From contig QMIW01000050.1 in the NCBI GenBank assembly GCA_024434165.1, forward strand, positions 1-61,700: a stretch of 61,700 bases of DNA, given 5' to 3'. The notes beneath the pieces were generated by a model, which searched no databases, was not told the origin of the DNA, and saw only the letters and a list, made by a program, of their open reading frames with translations. Position 1 is the stretch's first letter. Every line of letters begins with the position of its first letter. This document shows, in pieces, positions 39,111 through 48,599 of this stretch. Source of the DNA: Chloroflexota bacterium (lineage in GTDB: Bacteria > Chloroflexota > Anaerolineae > Anaerolineales > Villigracilaceae). The position numbers and the translations under genes were made by a program.

Positions 39111-41693
39111 TTAAATGACCCGCACTGAACTCCCCCGCTCGGTCTTCTCGATTTCGATTCGATTTGGGAAGGCATCCTTGAGTTCGTCGAGGTGGGTGAT
39201 GATGAAGATTTTTGCGAAATCGTTTTTGACGGCGTTGATGGCTTCGACCAGGCGCTGGCGTCCGAACGCATCCTGCGAGCCGAAACCTTCGTCAATGACG
39301 AGGGTTTGCAGGCGCGCGCCCTTGCGCTGGGCAAGGATTTCGGAGAGCGCGAGCCGGATGGCAAAGTTGACGCGGAAGGCTTCGCCGCCGGAATACATTT
39401 CGTAAGCGCGCATGCCGGAGGAATCGCTGATCTGAATATCGAGCGTCTCCTTGAGGTCTTCGCGTTTTTTGTCCTTGTATTCCGCCTGCGTGACGAAGCG
39501 AATGGACATCTGCCCGTCGCTCAGGCGTTCGAGCAAATCGTTGGCTTTCTGCTCGATCTGCGGCAGTGCCTGCTCGATGAGCAGCGCCGGGACGCCATCC
39601 CTGCCAAAGGCGCGCTCGAGGGTCTTGTGCCGCAGGATGTTCTGGTTGAGTTCCTCGCGCTGCGCCTGGTAGTTCGTTTTGCGGGCGCGCAGGGCGGCGA
39701 GCACTTCCACACGCTGGCGCGCTGCCCCCGCCTCATCGCGGGCTCGGTTCTCCTCCTCGCGCAGCGCAAACAATTGACGTTCGGCTTCTTCAAGGTTCGG
39801 CGCGCCGGATTCGGACTCGGCTAACTTTGCCGAGGCTTCGGCGAACAGTTTCTCACTCTCGCTGACCTCCTCCTGCTTCTTATCCCTTTCCGCTTCCAAT
39901 TCTTTGATTTCTTTCTCGATGCGCTTGCTCACCTCGCGCGCCGACTCCAACTTGCGGTGGTCTTCCTCGACCTCGCGCAGTTCGAATTCCTCCCTGCGTT
40001 TGGCTTCGTGCGCCGAAATATCGTAGCCGAGTTTGGAAAGTTCCTTATCCAGTTTTGCCAGTTCCCTCCTGGCTTCGCCTGCAAACTTTTCGCTTGCCAG
40101 GATCTTTTCGATCTCCTTCAACCGCTTTGCGCCGGTCTTCTCCCATTCCTTGTTTTGCGCCCGAATCGATTCCAACTGCAAGGTCAACTGTGATATGAAA
40201 TTGGAAAAGCGCAGGCGTTCATCCTCCGCGCCTGCCAGCTTCGCAGCCCGCAGTTCCCAGTCTGCAGCCCAGTCCTCGATTTCCTCGATCTCTTTTTTAT
40301 TCGCTCGAAACGCATCGCCCTTCTCTTTGCCTGCGGCTTCCAATTGCTTCAACGTGGACTTGCGATGGCTCTCGCTCAGGGGCTGTCCGCACAGGGGACA
40401 TTCCGCGCCCTCGGCGACCCTCAACGCATCAATGCGTCCCTTGAGTTCCTCCATCTCCCGGCGCAGCGACTCGTTCTCCGCCTTCAACGCCGCCTGGCGT
40501 TCGCGCACCTCATTGCGTTTGACTTCCAACTCAGCCCTTTCCCTGATTTTGGCTTCAGCCGCTTTCAAAGACTCCTGCGCCGAGCCCGCCTGCTTTTCCA
40601 AATCACCCACCGACGCCAACTGATCGCTGATCACTATCCACTGTTTCCTAAGTTCCTCCCCCTCCTGCTCCAGCCGCGCCCTCTCCACCTCGATCTCGCT
40701 CAACAACGGCTGGCGCTTTTCGTTCTGTGCATGGAAGCGAACCGCCGTCTTCTCCCATTCTTCCAATTCAGCCCGCGCCTTTTGCCATGCCTTGTATCCC
40801 GCCTCGATTTCCTTCGCGCGGCTCACCAGGTCGGCGTATTCCGCCCGTTCGGATTGTTTCTCCGCGATTTTCCTTTCGATGTTTGCCAGCGCATCCTGCG
40901 ACTTTTGCAGCTGCGCCTGATATGCGGAGACGACCTTGCGCTGTTCGTCGAGAAGCGCCGCGTTCCTGCGGATATTTTCCAGCGCGGATTCCTGCGCCTC
41001 TCTCGCCGCCGACAGCTGTTTCAACGTCCCCTCGCGTTCTTCCAGCCGGCGCCTGCGCTCGTCCTCCTCGGAGAGTTCCGCGTCAATCTCCGCGATGCGT
41101 CCGTCAATTTCGTCGGCGTCGCGTTCGAGCGCCTTGCGCCTCTCCGCCGTGCGCTCCTTGTACGCATCCCAAATCTCCAAACCCAGGATGGAACTCAGCA
41201 CGGCTTTGCGTTCGCCGGCTTTCTTCTGCGTGAACTGGTCTGCCTTGCCCTGCAAAAAGAAGGATGCGTTGACAAAGGTCTCGTAATCCAACTGCAGGGT
41301 CTGTTCGATGCGCGCCTGCGTCTCGCGCGTGGTCTTCTCCGTCAGCGGACGCCAGCGTCCAGCACCCAGCGTCTGCCGTCCACCATCCAAAACTTGAAAT
41401 TCCAGCACCGTGCTTTTGTTGCGCGGCAGCGTCCTTTGCACTCGATAGGTATTGCCTTCGTAGTCGAAGGTCAACGCCACCTCTGCGGCTCTGACATCCT
41501 GACTCAGGTTGATCACATCCGCGCCTTTGCCGCGCGCCTCACCGAACAACGCCCACGTAAACGCATCCAGCAGCGAAGATTTCCCCGCGCCGTTATGACC
41601 GGAAATGCAGGCGAGGTCGAGCGCAGCGAAATCCAACTCAACCGGGTCGCGGTACGAAAGAAAACCGGAGATGCGTAAGCGAAGTGGAATCAT
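39111..41693 (-). CDS. sbcC: SbcC/Rad50-type DNA repair ATPase
   Basis: The 860-aa SMC-like protein has Walker A GHNGAGKSSLLDAF, two long coiled coils around a zinc hook (CPLCGQPLSESH), the signature EMYSGGEAFRVNFAIRLALS and Walker B LQTLVIDEGFGSQD. It works with the SbcD/Mre11 nuclease on DNA hairpins and ends. No sbcD lies in the window, which is unusual because the two are usually adjacent. It starts near a palindromic -10 element shared with the divergent gene at 41733. Confidence 0.93.
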   Translation of the reverse strand: MIPLRLRISGFLSYRDPVELDFAALDLACISGHNGAGKSSLLDAFTWALFGEARGKGADVINLSQDVRAAEVALTFDYEGNTYRVQRTLPRNKSTVLEFQVLDGGRQTLGAGRWRPLTEKTTRETQARIEQTLQLDYETFVNASFFLQGKADQFTQKKAGERKAVLSSILGLEIWDAYKERTAERRKALERDADEIDGRIAEIDAELSEEDERRRRLEEREGTLKQLSAAREAQESALENIRRNAALLDEQRKVVSAYQAQLQKSQDALANIERKIAEKQSERAEYADLVSRAKEIEAGYKAWQKARAELEEWEKTAVRFHAQNEKRQPLLSEIEVERARLEQEGEELRKQWIVISDQLASVGDLEKQAGSAQESLKAAEAKIRERAELEVKRNEVRERQAALKAENESLRREMEELKGRIDALRVAEGAECPLCGQPLSESHRKSTLKQLEAAGKEKGDAFRANKKEIEEIEDWAADWELRAAKLAGAEDERLRFSNFISQLTLQLESIRAQNKEWEKTGAKRLKEIEKILASEKFAGEARRELAKLDKELSKLGYDISAHEAKRREEFELREVEEDHRKLESAREVSKRIEKEIKELEAERDKKQEEVSESEKLFAEASAKLAESESGAPNLEEAERQLFALREEENRARDEAGAARQRVEVLAALRARKTNYQAQREELNQNILRHKTLERAFGRDGVPALLIEQALPQIEQKANDLLERLSDGQMSIRFVTQAEYKDKKREDLKETLDIQISDSSGMRAYEMYSGGEAFRVNFAIRLALSEILAQRKGARLQTLVIDEGFGSQDAFGRQRLVEAINAVKNDFAKIFIITHLDELKDAFPNRIEIEKTERGSSVRVI

Positions 41694-41714
41694 CGAAGGC
41701 TGCCCAATCTCATG

Positions 41715-41724
41715 GATTATAATC
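41715..41724. promoter_or_regulatory. Palindromic -10 element between divergent genes
   Basis: GATTATAATC holds TATAAT on both strands. Predicted leaders are 3 nt to ATG 41733 on the plus strand and about 16 nt to sbcC ATG 41693 on the minus strand. RNA polymerase could bind only in one direction at a time. Confidence 0.55.
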
Positions 41725-41732
41725 GAACCATT

Positions 41733-42206
41733 ATGCTGGATGCCGACACCCCCCGCACACGACGCCGACTGAGATTGCTTGCGGTCATCGTCGCCACCAT
41801 CCCTTGTTATTGTATGGGGCTTATTTTTCTCTCCTTTGCTCCCGATTCACGCGCGACCCCCACCCCAACCCCCACGATCACCGGAACGGTCACGCCCGCC
41901 ACCCCCACCGTGAGCGGGACGCCGGTGGTATTGACCGGGACCATCACGCCAACGTTCACCTCAACCTCCACACCAACTTCAACGCCCACATCCACCATCA
42001 CATTGACGCCCTTCCAACCGAGCACAAACACGCCAACCTTTACGGTCACGCCGTCCGTCACGCCAAGCCCCACGCCGACCAGCACGTTTACCCCTTCGGT
42101 CACACCGTCCATCACGCCCACGAACACGCCGGTCACGCCAACGTCCACTCCCACCGATACCCCCACACCCATCACACCCTCTCCAACCGCGTTCGGCGGC
42201 GGATAA
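41733..42206 (+). CDS. Membrane-anchored Thr/Pro repeat protein
   Basis: The 157-aa protein has a basic N-terminus, one membrane helix (LLAVIVATIPCYCMGLIFLSF) and about 110 residues of TPTPT-like low complexity. The tail is nearly all Thr, Pro, Ser and Val. Such stalks are often O-glycosylated and hold domains away from the membrane, but here no domain follows. ATG 41733 is preferred over the in-frame ATG 41712, which precedes the predicted promoter. It ends 7 bp before the first M42 gene and probably shares its transcript. Confidence 0.65.
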   Translation: MLDADTPRTRRRLRLLAVIVATIPCYCMGLIFLSFAPDSRATPTPTPTITGTVTPATPTVSGTPVVLTGTITPTFTSTSTPTSTPTSTITLTPFQPSTNTPTFTVTPSVTPSPTPTSTFTPSVTPSITPTNTPVTPTSTPTDTPTPITPSPTAFGGG

Positions 42207-42213
42207 CGACTTT

Positions 42214-43281
42214 ATGAGCGACATCCTTCCCTTTCTCAAATCCCTGATTTCCGCTGCCGGGGTTTCCGGTCACGAAGCGCCCGCAGCGAATCTCATCAAA
42301 CAAAAATGGACGCCGCTGGTGGATGAAATCTCCGAGGGCAGGCTCGGTTCGATTCACGGACTGAAAAAGGGCTCCGCCAAAAAAGCCCCGCGCCCCTCGG
42401 TGCTGGTCGCCGCCCACATGGACGCCATCGGCTTGATGGTCTACCGCATCGTGGACGGCTTCCTCTACATCACCAATATCGGCGGGATTGATCCGCGCGT
42501 CCTGCCCGGGACGCCGGTCATCGTCCACGCCAGCGGAAGCGGGGAAGACCTTTACGGCGTGATCGCCATGCCGCCCGCCAACCTGCTGCCCGAGGGCGAG
42601 GGCGGAGGCGTCGTCGCCTTGAAATATCTCCTGGTGGATACGGGACTCGCTCCCGGCGAAGTCTCGAAGCGGGTCAGGGTCGGGGATCGAATCTCTTTCG
42701 GAACAGAACCAGCCGAAATGTCCGGCGGATGCGTAAGCGGGCACACACTGGATAACCGCGCCTCCGTCGCTGCGCTCACCATCTGCCTCGAAGCGCTGCA
42801 ATCCAAATCCCACGTGTGGGATGTATGGGCGCTGGCTTCGGCGCAGGAGGAAACCACGCTCGGCGGCGCGCAAACTTCCACGTTTCAAATCCGTCCCGCC
42901 ATCGCCATCGCCGTGGATATGACCTTCGGCAAGGGCGCAGGTGCGGACGGTTACCAGACCTTCCCGATCGGCAAAGGCGTGACGCTCGGCATCGGACCGA
43001 GCGTGCATCCGTTTTTGTACAAGCGTTTCAAGGAAGTCGCGGAGCGCGTCGAAATCCCCGTTGCAGACGACCTGATGCCCGAATATTCCTCCACCGACGC
43101 GGACGCAATGCAGCTCATTGCGGAGGGCATTCCCACGATGGTGGTGAGCATCCCGCAAAGATACATGCACACCGCGGTGGAACTGGTGGCGGTCAAGGAT
43201 ATTCAGCGCGCCGGACGTTTGCTGGCTGAGTTCATCGTTTCGCTCGAAGCGGACTTCATGGAAAAGATCGTTTGGGAATGA
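42214..43281 (+). CDS. M42 family metallo-aminopeptidase (paralogue 1)
   Basis: The 355-aa protein has the M42 metal and catalytic pattern: AAHMDAIGLMV, a shifted HTLDNRASVAAL where family members usually have DD, AQEETTLGG with the catalytic Glu pair, IAVDMTF and the last His in PQRYMHTAVE. M42 enzymes form tetrahedral dodecamers that trim peptides in the cytoplasm. Asp-Asn instead of Asp-Asp at the bridging position may alter metal use. It is first of three M42 genes in 4 kb. Confidence 0.88.
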   Translation: MSDILPFLKSLISAAGVSGHEAPAANLIKQKWTPLVDEISEGRLGSIHGLKKGSAKKAPRPSVLVAAHMDAIGLMVYRIVDGFLYITNIGGIDPRVLPGTPVIVHASGSGEDLYGVIAMPPANLLPEGEGGGVVALKYLLVDTGLAPGEVSKRVRVGDRISFGTEPAEMSGGCVSGHTLDNRASVAALTICLEALQSKSHVWDVWALASAQEETTLGGAQTSTFQIRPAIAIAVDMTFGKGAGADGYQTFPIGKGVTLGIGPSVHPFLYKRFKEVAERVEIPVADDLMPEYSSTDADAMQLIAEGIPTMVVSIPQRYMHTAVELVAVKDIQRAGRLLAEFIVSLEADFMEKIVWE

Positions 43282-43337
43282 CGTCACTGCTTCGCCGCCG
43301 GTTCACACCCCTCGTAATAACATAAATCGAGAATAAC

Positions 43338-44384
43338 ATGCTCTCCATCGGACAAGCGCAAATCAAACTGCTCGAAAAATTATGCAACGCCATGGCGGTC
43401 TCGGGCGACGAGGGCGAAGTGCGCCGCATCGTTCTGGAGGAGGTCAAGCCCTACGCCGATGAAGTGAAAGTGGATGCGCTCGGCAGCGTGCTGGCGCGCA
43501 GGCGCGGAACGGGCAAAAAGCCGCTGCGCGTCCTGCTGGACGCACACATGGACGAAGTCGGCTTCATGATCGTGCGCGACGACGGCGACGGCTTTTACCA
43601 GTTTGCCACCGTCGGCGGAATTGACGCGCGTCACCTCGTCGGCAAGCAAGTCATTGTGGGGAAAGACCACGCCATCGGCGTGATCGGCGCGAAACCCATC
43701 CACCTCACCACGCCCGATGAGCGCAAACACACCATAGCCGTGGAGGCGATGCGGATTGACCTGGGACCCGAGGGCAAAGCCAAAGCCGGCGACCGCGCCA
43801 CATTTGCCGCGAAGTTCAGGCGCGTCGGTCCGTCCGTCATGTCCAAAGCCATTGACGACCGCATCGGCGTTGCCATTCTGATCGAACTGCTCAAAAATGC
43901 GCCGGAAAACGTGGATTTGTGCCTGTCGTTCAGCGTGCAGGAGGAGATCGGTCTGCGCGGCGCGACGGTGGCGGGTCATTATTTCAATCCCGACCTCGCC
44001 ATCGCCGTTGACTCCACGCCCGCCCGCGACCTGCCCGATTACGAAGGCAGGGAAAATTACACCTACAACACCAAACTCGGTCTGGGTCCCGCCATTTACA
44101 CGGCGCACGCGCCCATCATCAGCGATATGCGGCTGGTGAAATTCCTCGAAGAGACGGCTGTCAAAAACAGAATCCCATACCAGTTCCGCCAGCCAGGCGG
44201 CGGGGGGACGGATGCAGGCGCGCTTCAACAGGCGCGCGCCGGTGTGCCGGTGGTCTCGGTCTCCGTGCCGCACCGCTACACCCATTCCCCCATCAGCGTT
44301 GCGCGGGTGGAGGATTGGAAGAATACGTTGAATTTGTTGCACGTTGCATTGCAGGAAATGACGCCTGCGCTGTTGAAGAGGTAG
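43338..44384 (+). CDS. M42 family metallo-aminopeptidase (paralogue 2)
   Basis: The 348-aa protein has all M42 residues: DAHMDEVGFMI, KAIDDRIGVAIL with the bridging Asp, VQEEIGLRGATVAG, IAVDST and PHRYTHSP. It is 56 bp after paralogue 1. The sequence between the metal motifs has diverged, so the three are likely to differ in peptide preference (for example glutamyl, leucyl or lysyl types); I cannot assign it. Confidence 0.93.
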   Translation: MLSIGQAQIKLLEKLCNAMAVSGDEGEVRRIVLEEVKPYADEVKVDALGSVLARRRGTGKKPLRVLLDAHMDEVGFMIVRDDGDGFYQFATVGGIDARHLVGKQVIVGKDHAIGVIGAKPIHLTTPDERKHTIAVEAMRIDLGPEGKAKAGDRATFAAKFRRVGPSVMSKAIDDRIGVAILIELLKNAPENVDLCLSFSVQEEIGLRGATVAGHYFNPDLAIAVDSTPARDLPDYEGRENYTYNTKLGLGPAIYTAHAPIISDMRLVKFLEETAVKNRIPYQFRQPGGGGTDAGALQQARAGVPVVSVSVPHRYTHSPISVARVEDWKNTLNLLHVALQEMTPALLKR

Positions 44385-44390
44385 AGAAGT

Positions 44391-44456
44391 AAAATAAGTA
44401 CACAGGTACACAAGTAAACAAGTGTTTACCTGTTTACGTGTCTAGTTGTGTACATA
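44391..44456. repeat. Short GTACACAAGTAAACA-type repeat with inverted copy
   Basis: AAGTACACAGGTACACAAG, then AAACAAGTGTTTACCTGTTT and AGTTGTGTAC. The two halves can pair, forming a hairpin between the M42 and S51-like genes. Confidence 0.55.
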
Positions 44457-44488
44457 TACACTTGATTCCTTTGAATAACACACACATT

Positions 44489-45208
44489 ATGAACGGTCTC
44501 ATTGCCCTGCTCGGTTCCGGCGAATACCTGCCCGTGATGGATGAGGTGGATTCATACCTGCTCGCCCATTGCGGCGCGGAAGGACGCAAGCCGCGCGTGG
44601 TCTGCCTGCCGACGGCGGCGGGACAGGAGGGCGATGCGAGCGTGAACCGTTGGATGAAGATGGGCGTGGAGCACTTCACCCGCCTCGGCGCCGACGTTCA
44701 GGCTGTTCCTGTCATAGACAGAGTTTCCGCCAACGATTTGAACCACGCCATGACGCTCGAAGAAGCGGATGTCATCTACTTCTCCGGCGGGAATCCGATG
44801 TATCTCTACCAAACGTTGAAGGACAGCCTGGTATGGCGGTCCGCGCAAAAGGTCTGGGAACGAGGCGGGGTGTATGCAGGCTGCTCCGCAGGCGCGATGA
44901 TCCTCGGGCGCGAAGTGCCGGATTTCCGCATGTTGGGGACGCGTTCCATCCCGGTCTTCGGCGTGATTCCCGCCGCCGCCATCATCCCGCATTTCGATGC
45001 AATCCCCATTTTCTGGAAGCCCCTCATCGGCACCACGCGCAAACGCCTGCGAAACGGCGAGACGATGCTCGGCATTGACGAGAATACCGCCGTCATCGGC
45101 AGGCTCGACGAAGCGTGGACGGTGATGGGGCAATCCAAAGCGCACGTGTTTACGAAGGAAGAAAGCCGCAGTTACGCCGCCGGTGAAAAATTTTCGCTAG
45201 GAAAATGA
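44489..45208 (+). CDS. S51-like peptidase (cyanophycinase / dipeptidase E family)
   Basis: The 239-aa protein has the type 1 glutamine-amidotransferase-like fold of the S51 family: LIALLGSGEYLPVMDEVDSY, VVCLPTAAGQEGD, VIYFSGGNPMYLYQTL and the nucleophile Ser in YAGCSAGAMILG. Such enzymes cleave Asp-X dipeptides or cyanophycin. The start at 44489 opens the first beta strand; the longer frame runs into the repeat upstream. Its stop overlaps the next M42 ATG by 4 bp, so the S51-like and M42 genes are coupled, which fits a shared role in peptide breakdown. Confidence 0.88.
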   Translation: MNGLIALLGSGEYLPVMDEVDSYLLAHCGAEGRKPRVVCLPTAAGQEGDASVNRWMKMGVEHFTRLGADVQAVPVIDRVSANDLNHAMTLEEADVIYFSGGNPMYLYQTLKDSLVWRSAQKVWERGGVYAGCSAGAMILGREVPDFRMLGTRSIPVFGVIPAAAIIPHFDAIPIFWKPLIGTTRKRLRNGETMLGIDENTAVIGRLDEAWTVMGQSKAHVFTKEESRSYAAGEKFSLGK

Positions 45209-46212
45209 ACATGAAACAATTGCTGAAGACGCTCACAGAGACATCCGCGCCCTCAGGCTATGAGGACGCAGTCCGCAAGGTGATTTTGAAGGAAGTCAAG
45301 CCGCTCGCCGATGAAGTAAAAGTGGATGCGCTGGGCAACCTGATCGTGCGCAGGAAACCCGCCGCAGGCGCGAAGAACCCCAAACGCATCATGCTCGCCG
45401 CACACATGGACGAGATCGGCGTGATCGCCAGCCACATTGACCGGAAAGGTTTCGTGCGGTTTACCAACATCGGCGGGACCTTCGGCAGGTACACGCTGGG
45501 GGCGCGCATCCGTTTCATGAACGGCGTGACCGGTGTGGTGGGATACGACCGGCTCGAACAGGTGGACCAGGCTCCCGCCATGAACAAGATGTATATTGAC
45601 GTGGGCGCAACCCGCAGGGAGAATTGCCCGGTCAGGGTGGGCGACGCGGGCGCATTCGAGCGTTCATACATCGAAATGGGAGACCGCATCGTCGCCAAGT
45701 CGCTGGATGACCGCGCAGGCGTGCTGGTACTGATCGAAACGCTGCGCGCGATGAAGTCCGCGCCCAACGACCTGTATTTTGTGTTCACCACACAGGAGGA
45801 GGTCGGCGTGCGCGGGGCAGGGACCGCCGCCTATGGCATTGATCCTGAAATCGGCATCGCTGTTGACGTGACCGGTACGGGCGATACCCCCGCTTCGTTG
45901 AAAATGACGATGGAACTGGGCAAGGGTCCGTGCATCAAAGTCCGCGACCCGGGCATGATTTCCGACCCGCGCGTGGTGGAGTGGATGGTCAACGCCGCAG
46001 AGAAGGCAAAACTCCCCTACCAGCGCGAAGTGCTTCTCATCGGAAGCACCGATGCGCGCGCTATTCAAATCAGCCGCGCCGGGGTGCTGGCAGGCGCGCT
46101 GTCCATTCCGTGCCGCTATATCCACTCCGCTTCGGAAATGGTGGATTACGGCGATTTGAAAAATTCGGTGAAACTGCTCACGGCGATGTTGAGCAAGCCG
46201 GTGGTTTTGTGA
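45205..46212 (+). CDS. M42 family metallo-aminopeptidase (paralogue 3)
   Basis: The 335-aa protein has the full M42 set: AAHMDEIGVIAS, KSLDDRAGVLVL, TQEEVGVRGAGTA, IAVDVTGTGD and PCRYIHSASEMV. It is coupled to the S51-like gene by ATGA. It lacks about 13 residues compared with paralogue 2. An intrinsic terminator follows at 46238. Confidence 0.93.
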   Translation: MNMKQLLKTLTETSAPSGYEDAVRKVILKEVKPLADEVKVDALGNLIVRRKPAAGAKNPKRIMLAAHMDEIGVIASHIDRKGFVRFTNIGGTFGRYTLGARIRFMNGVTGVVGYDRLEQVDQAPAMNKMYIDVGATRRENCPVRVGDAGAFERSYIEMGDRIVAKSLDDRAGVLVLIETLRAMKSAPNDLYFVFTTQEEVGVRGAGTAAYGIDPEIGIAVDVTGTGDTPASLKMTMELGKGPCIKVRDPGMISDPRVVEWMVNAAEKAKLPYQREVLLIGSTDARAIQISRAGVLAGALSIPCRYIHSASEMVDYGDLKNSVKLLTAMLSKPVVL

Positions 46213-46237
46213 TCATCGCCGGAAAGAAAAACCAAAC

Positions 46238-46275
46238 ATGACCGCCCTCGGAAACTCCGGGGGCGGTCATATTTT
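46238..46275 (+). terminator. Rho-independent terminator of the peptidase cluster
   Basis: ATGACCGCCC pairs with GGGCGGTCAT and is followed by ATTTTCC. Confidence 0.7.
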
Positions 46276-46330
46276 CCATTTCTCTATCCTACATGACAAC
46301 GCTCACGCCGTCCTCGGCGGCGATTTCCGA

Positions 46331-46370
46331 GGGTATCTTGCGCCGAGGACGGCATAAGAAGCAATTTAGG
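46331..46370. repeat. Family D dispersed repeat, second copy
   Basis: GGGTATCTTGCGCCGAGGAC, then GGCATAAGAAGCAATTTAGG. Upstream, GCCGTCCTCGGCGGCG (from 46310) is a related hairpin arm that can pair with CGCCGAGGACGGC. Confidence 0.6.
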
Positions 46371-46379
46371 TCGTATTTT

Positions 46380-46673
46380 CTATTTCTTCCCGGCTTCACC
46401 GGATGAGGAGTCTTCCTCCTTTTTCCTCATCGCGGACATCAGCATGGCTGCGCCTGCGCCGAGGGCAAACATGCCCATCGAACCGGGGCTGGAGTAATTC
46501 GTCAGCCCCACGAGCAGACCGAAGAAACCAACCGCAAGCGCGATCTGCACCTGCCAGGCGGCTTTGGCGTATGAGTCGAGCGTGAAGCGCCCAAGCGCGA
46601 AACCCAGCAGGGCGAATCCCAATGCGCGAATTACAAAGCCGATTACCGATAGAACTTCCGTAAATGTACTCAT
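46380..46673 (-). CDS. Small membrane protein of unknown function
   Basis: The 97-aa protein has three hydrophobic segments (VLSVIGFVIRALGFALLGF, VQIALAVGFFGLLVGL and GMFALGAGAAMLMSAM) and a charged tail. It lies 27 bp after the DUF456 gene and is probably cotranscribed. I recognise no family. Confidence 0.65.
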   Translation of the reverse strand: MSTFTEVLSVIGFVIRALGFALLGFALGRFTLDSYAKAAWQVQIALAVGFFGLLVGLTNYSSPGSMGMFALGAGAAMLMSAMRKKEEDSSSGEAGKK

Positions 46674-46700
46674 TTGTCTCTCCTTTTGATTTGGATTGAT

Positions 46701-47231
46701 TTATGTCACGACCCACGCCCACAGCCCCCAGAAGGCAATCATCGCGGCGCCAATGCCCATCCGTGCGGCGACGGACCAGCCCCAGCCGGTCATCCACGCT
46801 TTGGTGTTGGCGAACGCCGTCTGCTTGTCTTTGAGGCGCTGCAATTCCGCCAGATACAAGCCGACCGGCGAAGCGATCATGCCCGCGATGGGCGTGAAGA
46901 ACAGGCTGACCACGATTCCCATGATAAACGCCCAGATGATCGAACGCCACGGGACGTCCTTATCACGGACGTGTTTGGCGATGATGATGTTATCCACCAC
47001 GTTGCCGCCGAGCATCAGCAGGGTGATCACCGCAAACAAGACCCAGCCGCCCCAATTCATGTTGCCGAATGAGGCTTGAAGGATGGCGTAGACCAGCGTG
47101 GCGATCCACATCACGGTCAAACCGGGGAAGACGGGAATCAAAAGCCCCAGCAGACCGAAGACCAGCACGGCAAAGGTGGCAACCTCCAAAAAGACTTGCA
47201 CGAACGTTTCCCAAAAGAGTGGATCATTCAT
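46701..47231 (-). CDS. DUF456 family membrane protein
   Basis: The 176-aa protein has the DUF456 layout: two N-terminal helices ending in GLLIPVFPGLTVMWIATLVYA, GNVVDNIIIAKH with a conserved Gly/Asp/Asn segment, then GIVVSLFFTPIAGMIASPVGLYL and a last helix. The family's function is unknown. It is the first gene of a two-gene unit, insulated from serS by a hairpin at 47258-47287. Confidence 0.85.
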   Translation of the reverse strand: MNDPLFWETFVQVFLEVATFAVLVFGLLGLLIPVFPGLTVMWIATLVYAILQASFGNMNWGGWVLFAVITLLMLGGNVVDNIIIAKHVRDKDVPWRSIIWAFIMGIVVSLFFTPIAGMIASPVGLYLAELQRLKDKQTAFANTKAWMTGWGWSVAARMGIGAAMIAFWGLWAWVVT

Positions 47232-47257
47232 CCTTGACAGGTCTCCTCGTAAAATGC

Positions 47258-47287
47258 GACATCGGAAGCAAGTATACTTCCGATGTC
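47258..47287. terminator. Hairpin between serS and the DUF456 gene
   Basis: GACATCGGAAG pairs with CTTCCGATGTC. It has CATTTT on the minus strand and CATTTACG on the plus strand, so it most likely ends serS transcription. Confidence 0.6.
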
Positions 47288-47321
47288 ATTTACGGGTAAA
47301 AACACAAAAGCGTTTCGCGGG

Positions 47322-48593
47322 TTATGGCTTGACGACATCCACGCCGCCCATCCATGGACGCAGGACCTCCGGCACGACGATGGAACCGTCCGCCTGCTGG
47401 TAGTTTTCCATCACGGCGATCAGCGTGCGCGGCAGCCCCAGACCGGAGCCGTTCAACGTGTGCGGGAAGCGGACCCGGCTGCCGTCGGCGGGACGGTATT
47501 TGATATTCGCCCGGCGCGACTGGAAATCCGTATCGTTGGAGATGGACGAAACCTCCAGCCATTCGTTACAGCCGGGCGCCCACAGTTCGAGGTCGTAGGT
47601 CAACGCCGCGCCAAAGCCGATGTCGCCGGTGCATAACTGTTTGACGCGATATGGGATGCCCAACTGCGTGCAGGTCTCTTCGGCGTCCTTCAACATCTTC
47701 TGGTGCATTGCCTCCGAGTCCTCCGGCTTGCAGTAGATGTACATCTCCACCTTGTCGAACTGGTGTCCGCGCTTGATGCCGCGCACGTCGCGCCCGGCGC
47801 TCATTTTCTCGCGGCGGAAGCAGGGCGTGTATGCCGTGTATAACTTCGGCAGGGCGTTCTCTTCGAGGATCTCGTCCATGTGCAAGCCGGTGAGCGGAAT
47901 CTCCGCCGTCGGCACGAAGTAGTAATCTTCCTCGTGGTCTTTGTAGAGGTTATCCGCAAACTTCGGCAGTTGACCGGCTCCGTACACGGTGGCGGTCTTG
48001 ACCATGAACGGCAGGTATTCTTCCTGGTACCCCTGGCGGATGTGCAGGTCGAGCATCCACGCGATCAGGGCGCGCTGTAAACGAGCGCCCGCTTTTTGAA
48101 GCACGTAAAACCGGGAGCCGGTCAACTTCGAGCCGCGTTCAAAGTCAATGATTCCGAGGGCAGGTCCGAGGTCCCAGTGCGGAAGCGGGGTGAAATCGAA
48201 TTTACGCGGTTCACCCACCGTCTTCAGTACGACGTTCTCGCTGTCATCCCTGCCGTAGGGCGTGCGCGGATCGGGGATGTTCGGCAGGGTGGACATCAGG
48301 TAATTCAATTCGGATTCGACCTCCGTCACCTGCCTGTCCAGCTCCGCGATCTTATCGCCCACCACGCGCATCGCCTCGATCCTGGACTGGCGCTCTGCCG
48401 CATCCTTCATTTTGCCGATCTCTTTCGAGGCGGCGTTCCGCTCCGCCTTCAACTGCTCCACCTGGCTGAGCAGGGAGCGGCGCTTCTCATCCAACTGCAA
48501 AATGGAATTGACGGGCGCGGGATCATCCTGCCGATCCTTCAATGCCTTTCGGACAAGATCGGGTTTTTCACGAAGCAGATTGATATCGAGCAT
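47322..48593 (-). CDS. serS: Seryl-tRNA synthetase
   Basis: The 423-aa class II synthetase has an N-terminal antiparallel coiled-coil tRNA-binding arm (residues about 25-100, rich in [17 protein letters not shown]), motif 2 ([25 protein letters not shown]) and motif 3 ([19 protein letters not shown]), with TAEIPLTG at the serine pocket. It charges tRNA-Ser and also makes Ser-tRNA-Sec precursors. It is preceded on the minus strand by a T-box leader, so it is predicted to be induced when uncharged tRNA-Ser accumulates. Confidence 0.97.
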   Translation of the reverse strand: MLDINLLREKPDLVRKALKDRQDDPAPVNSILQLDEKRRSLLSQVEQLKAERNAASKEIGKMKDAAERQSRIEAMRVVGDKIAELDRQVTEVESELNYLMSTLPNIPDPRTPYGRDDSENVVLKTVGEPRKFDFTPLPHWDLGPALGIIDFERGSKLTGSRFYVLQKAGARLQRALIAWMLDLHIRQGYQEEYLPFMVKTATVYGAGQLPKFADNLYKDHEEDYYFVPTAEIPLTGLHMDEILEENALPKLYTAYTPCFRREKMSAGRDVRGIKRGHQFDKVEMYIYCKPEDSEAMHQKMLKDAEETCTQLGIPYRVKQLCTGDIGFGAALTYDLELWAPGCNEWLEVSSISNDTDFQSRRANIKYRPADGSRVRFPHTLNGSGLGLPRTLIAVMENYQQADGSIVVPEVLRPWMGGVDVVKP

Positions 48594-48599
48594 GCTGCA

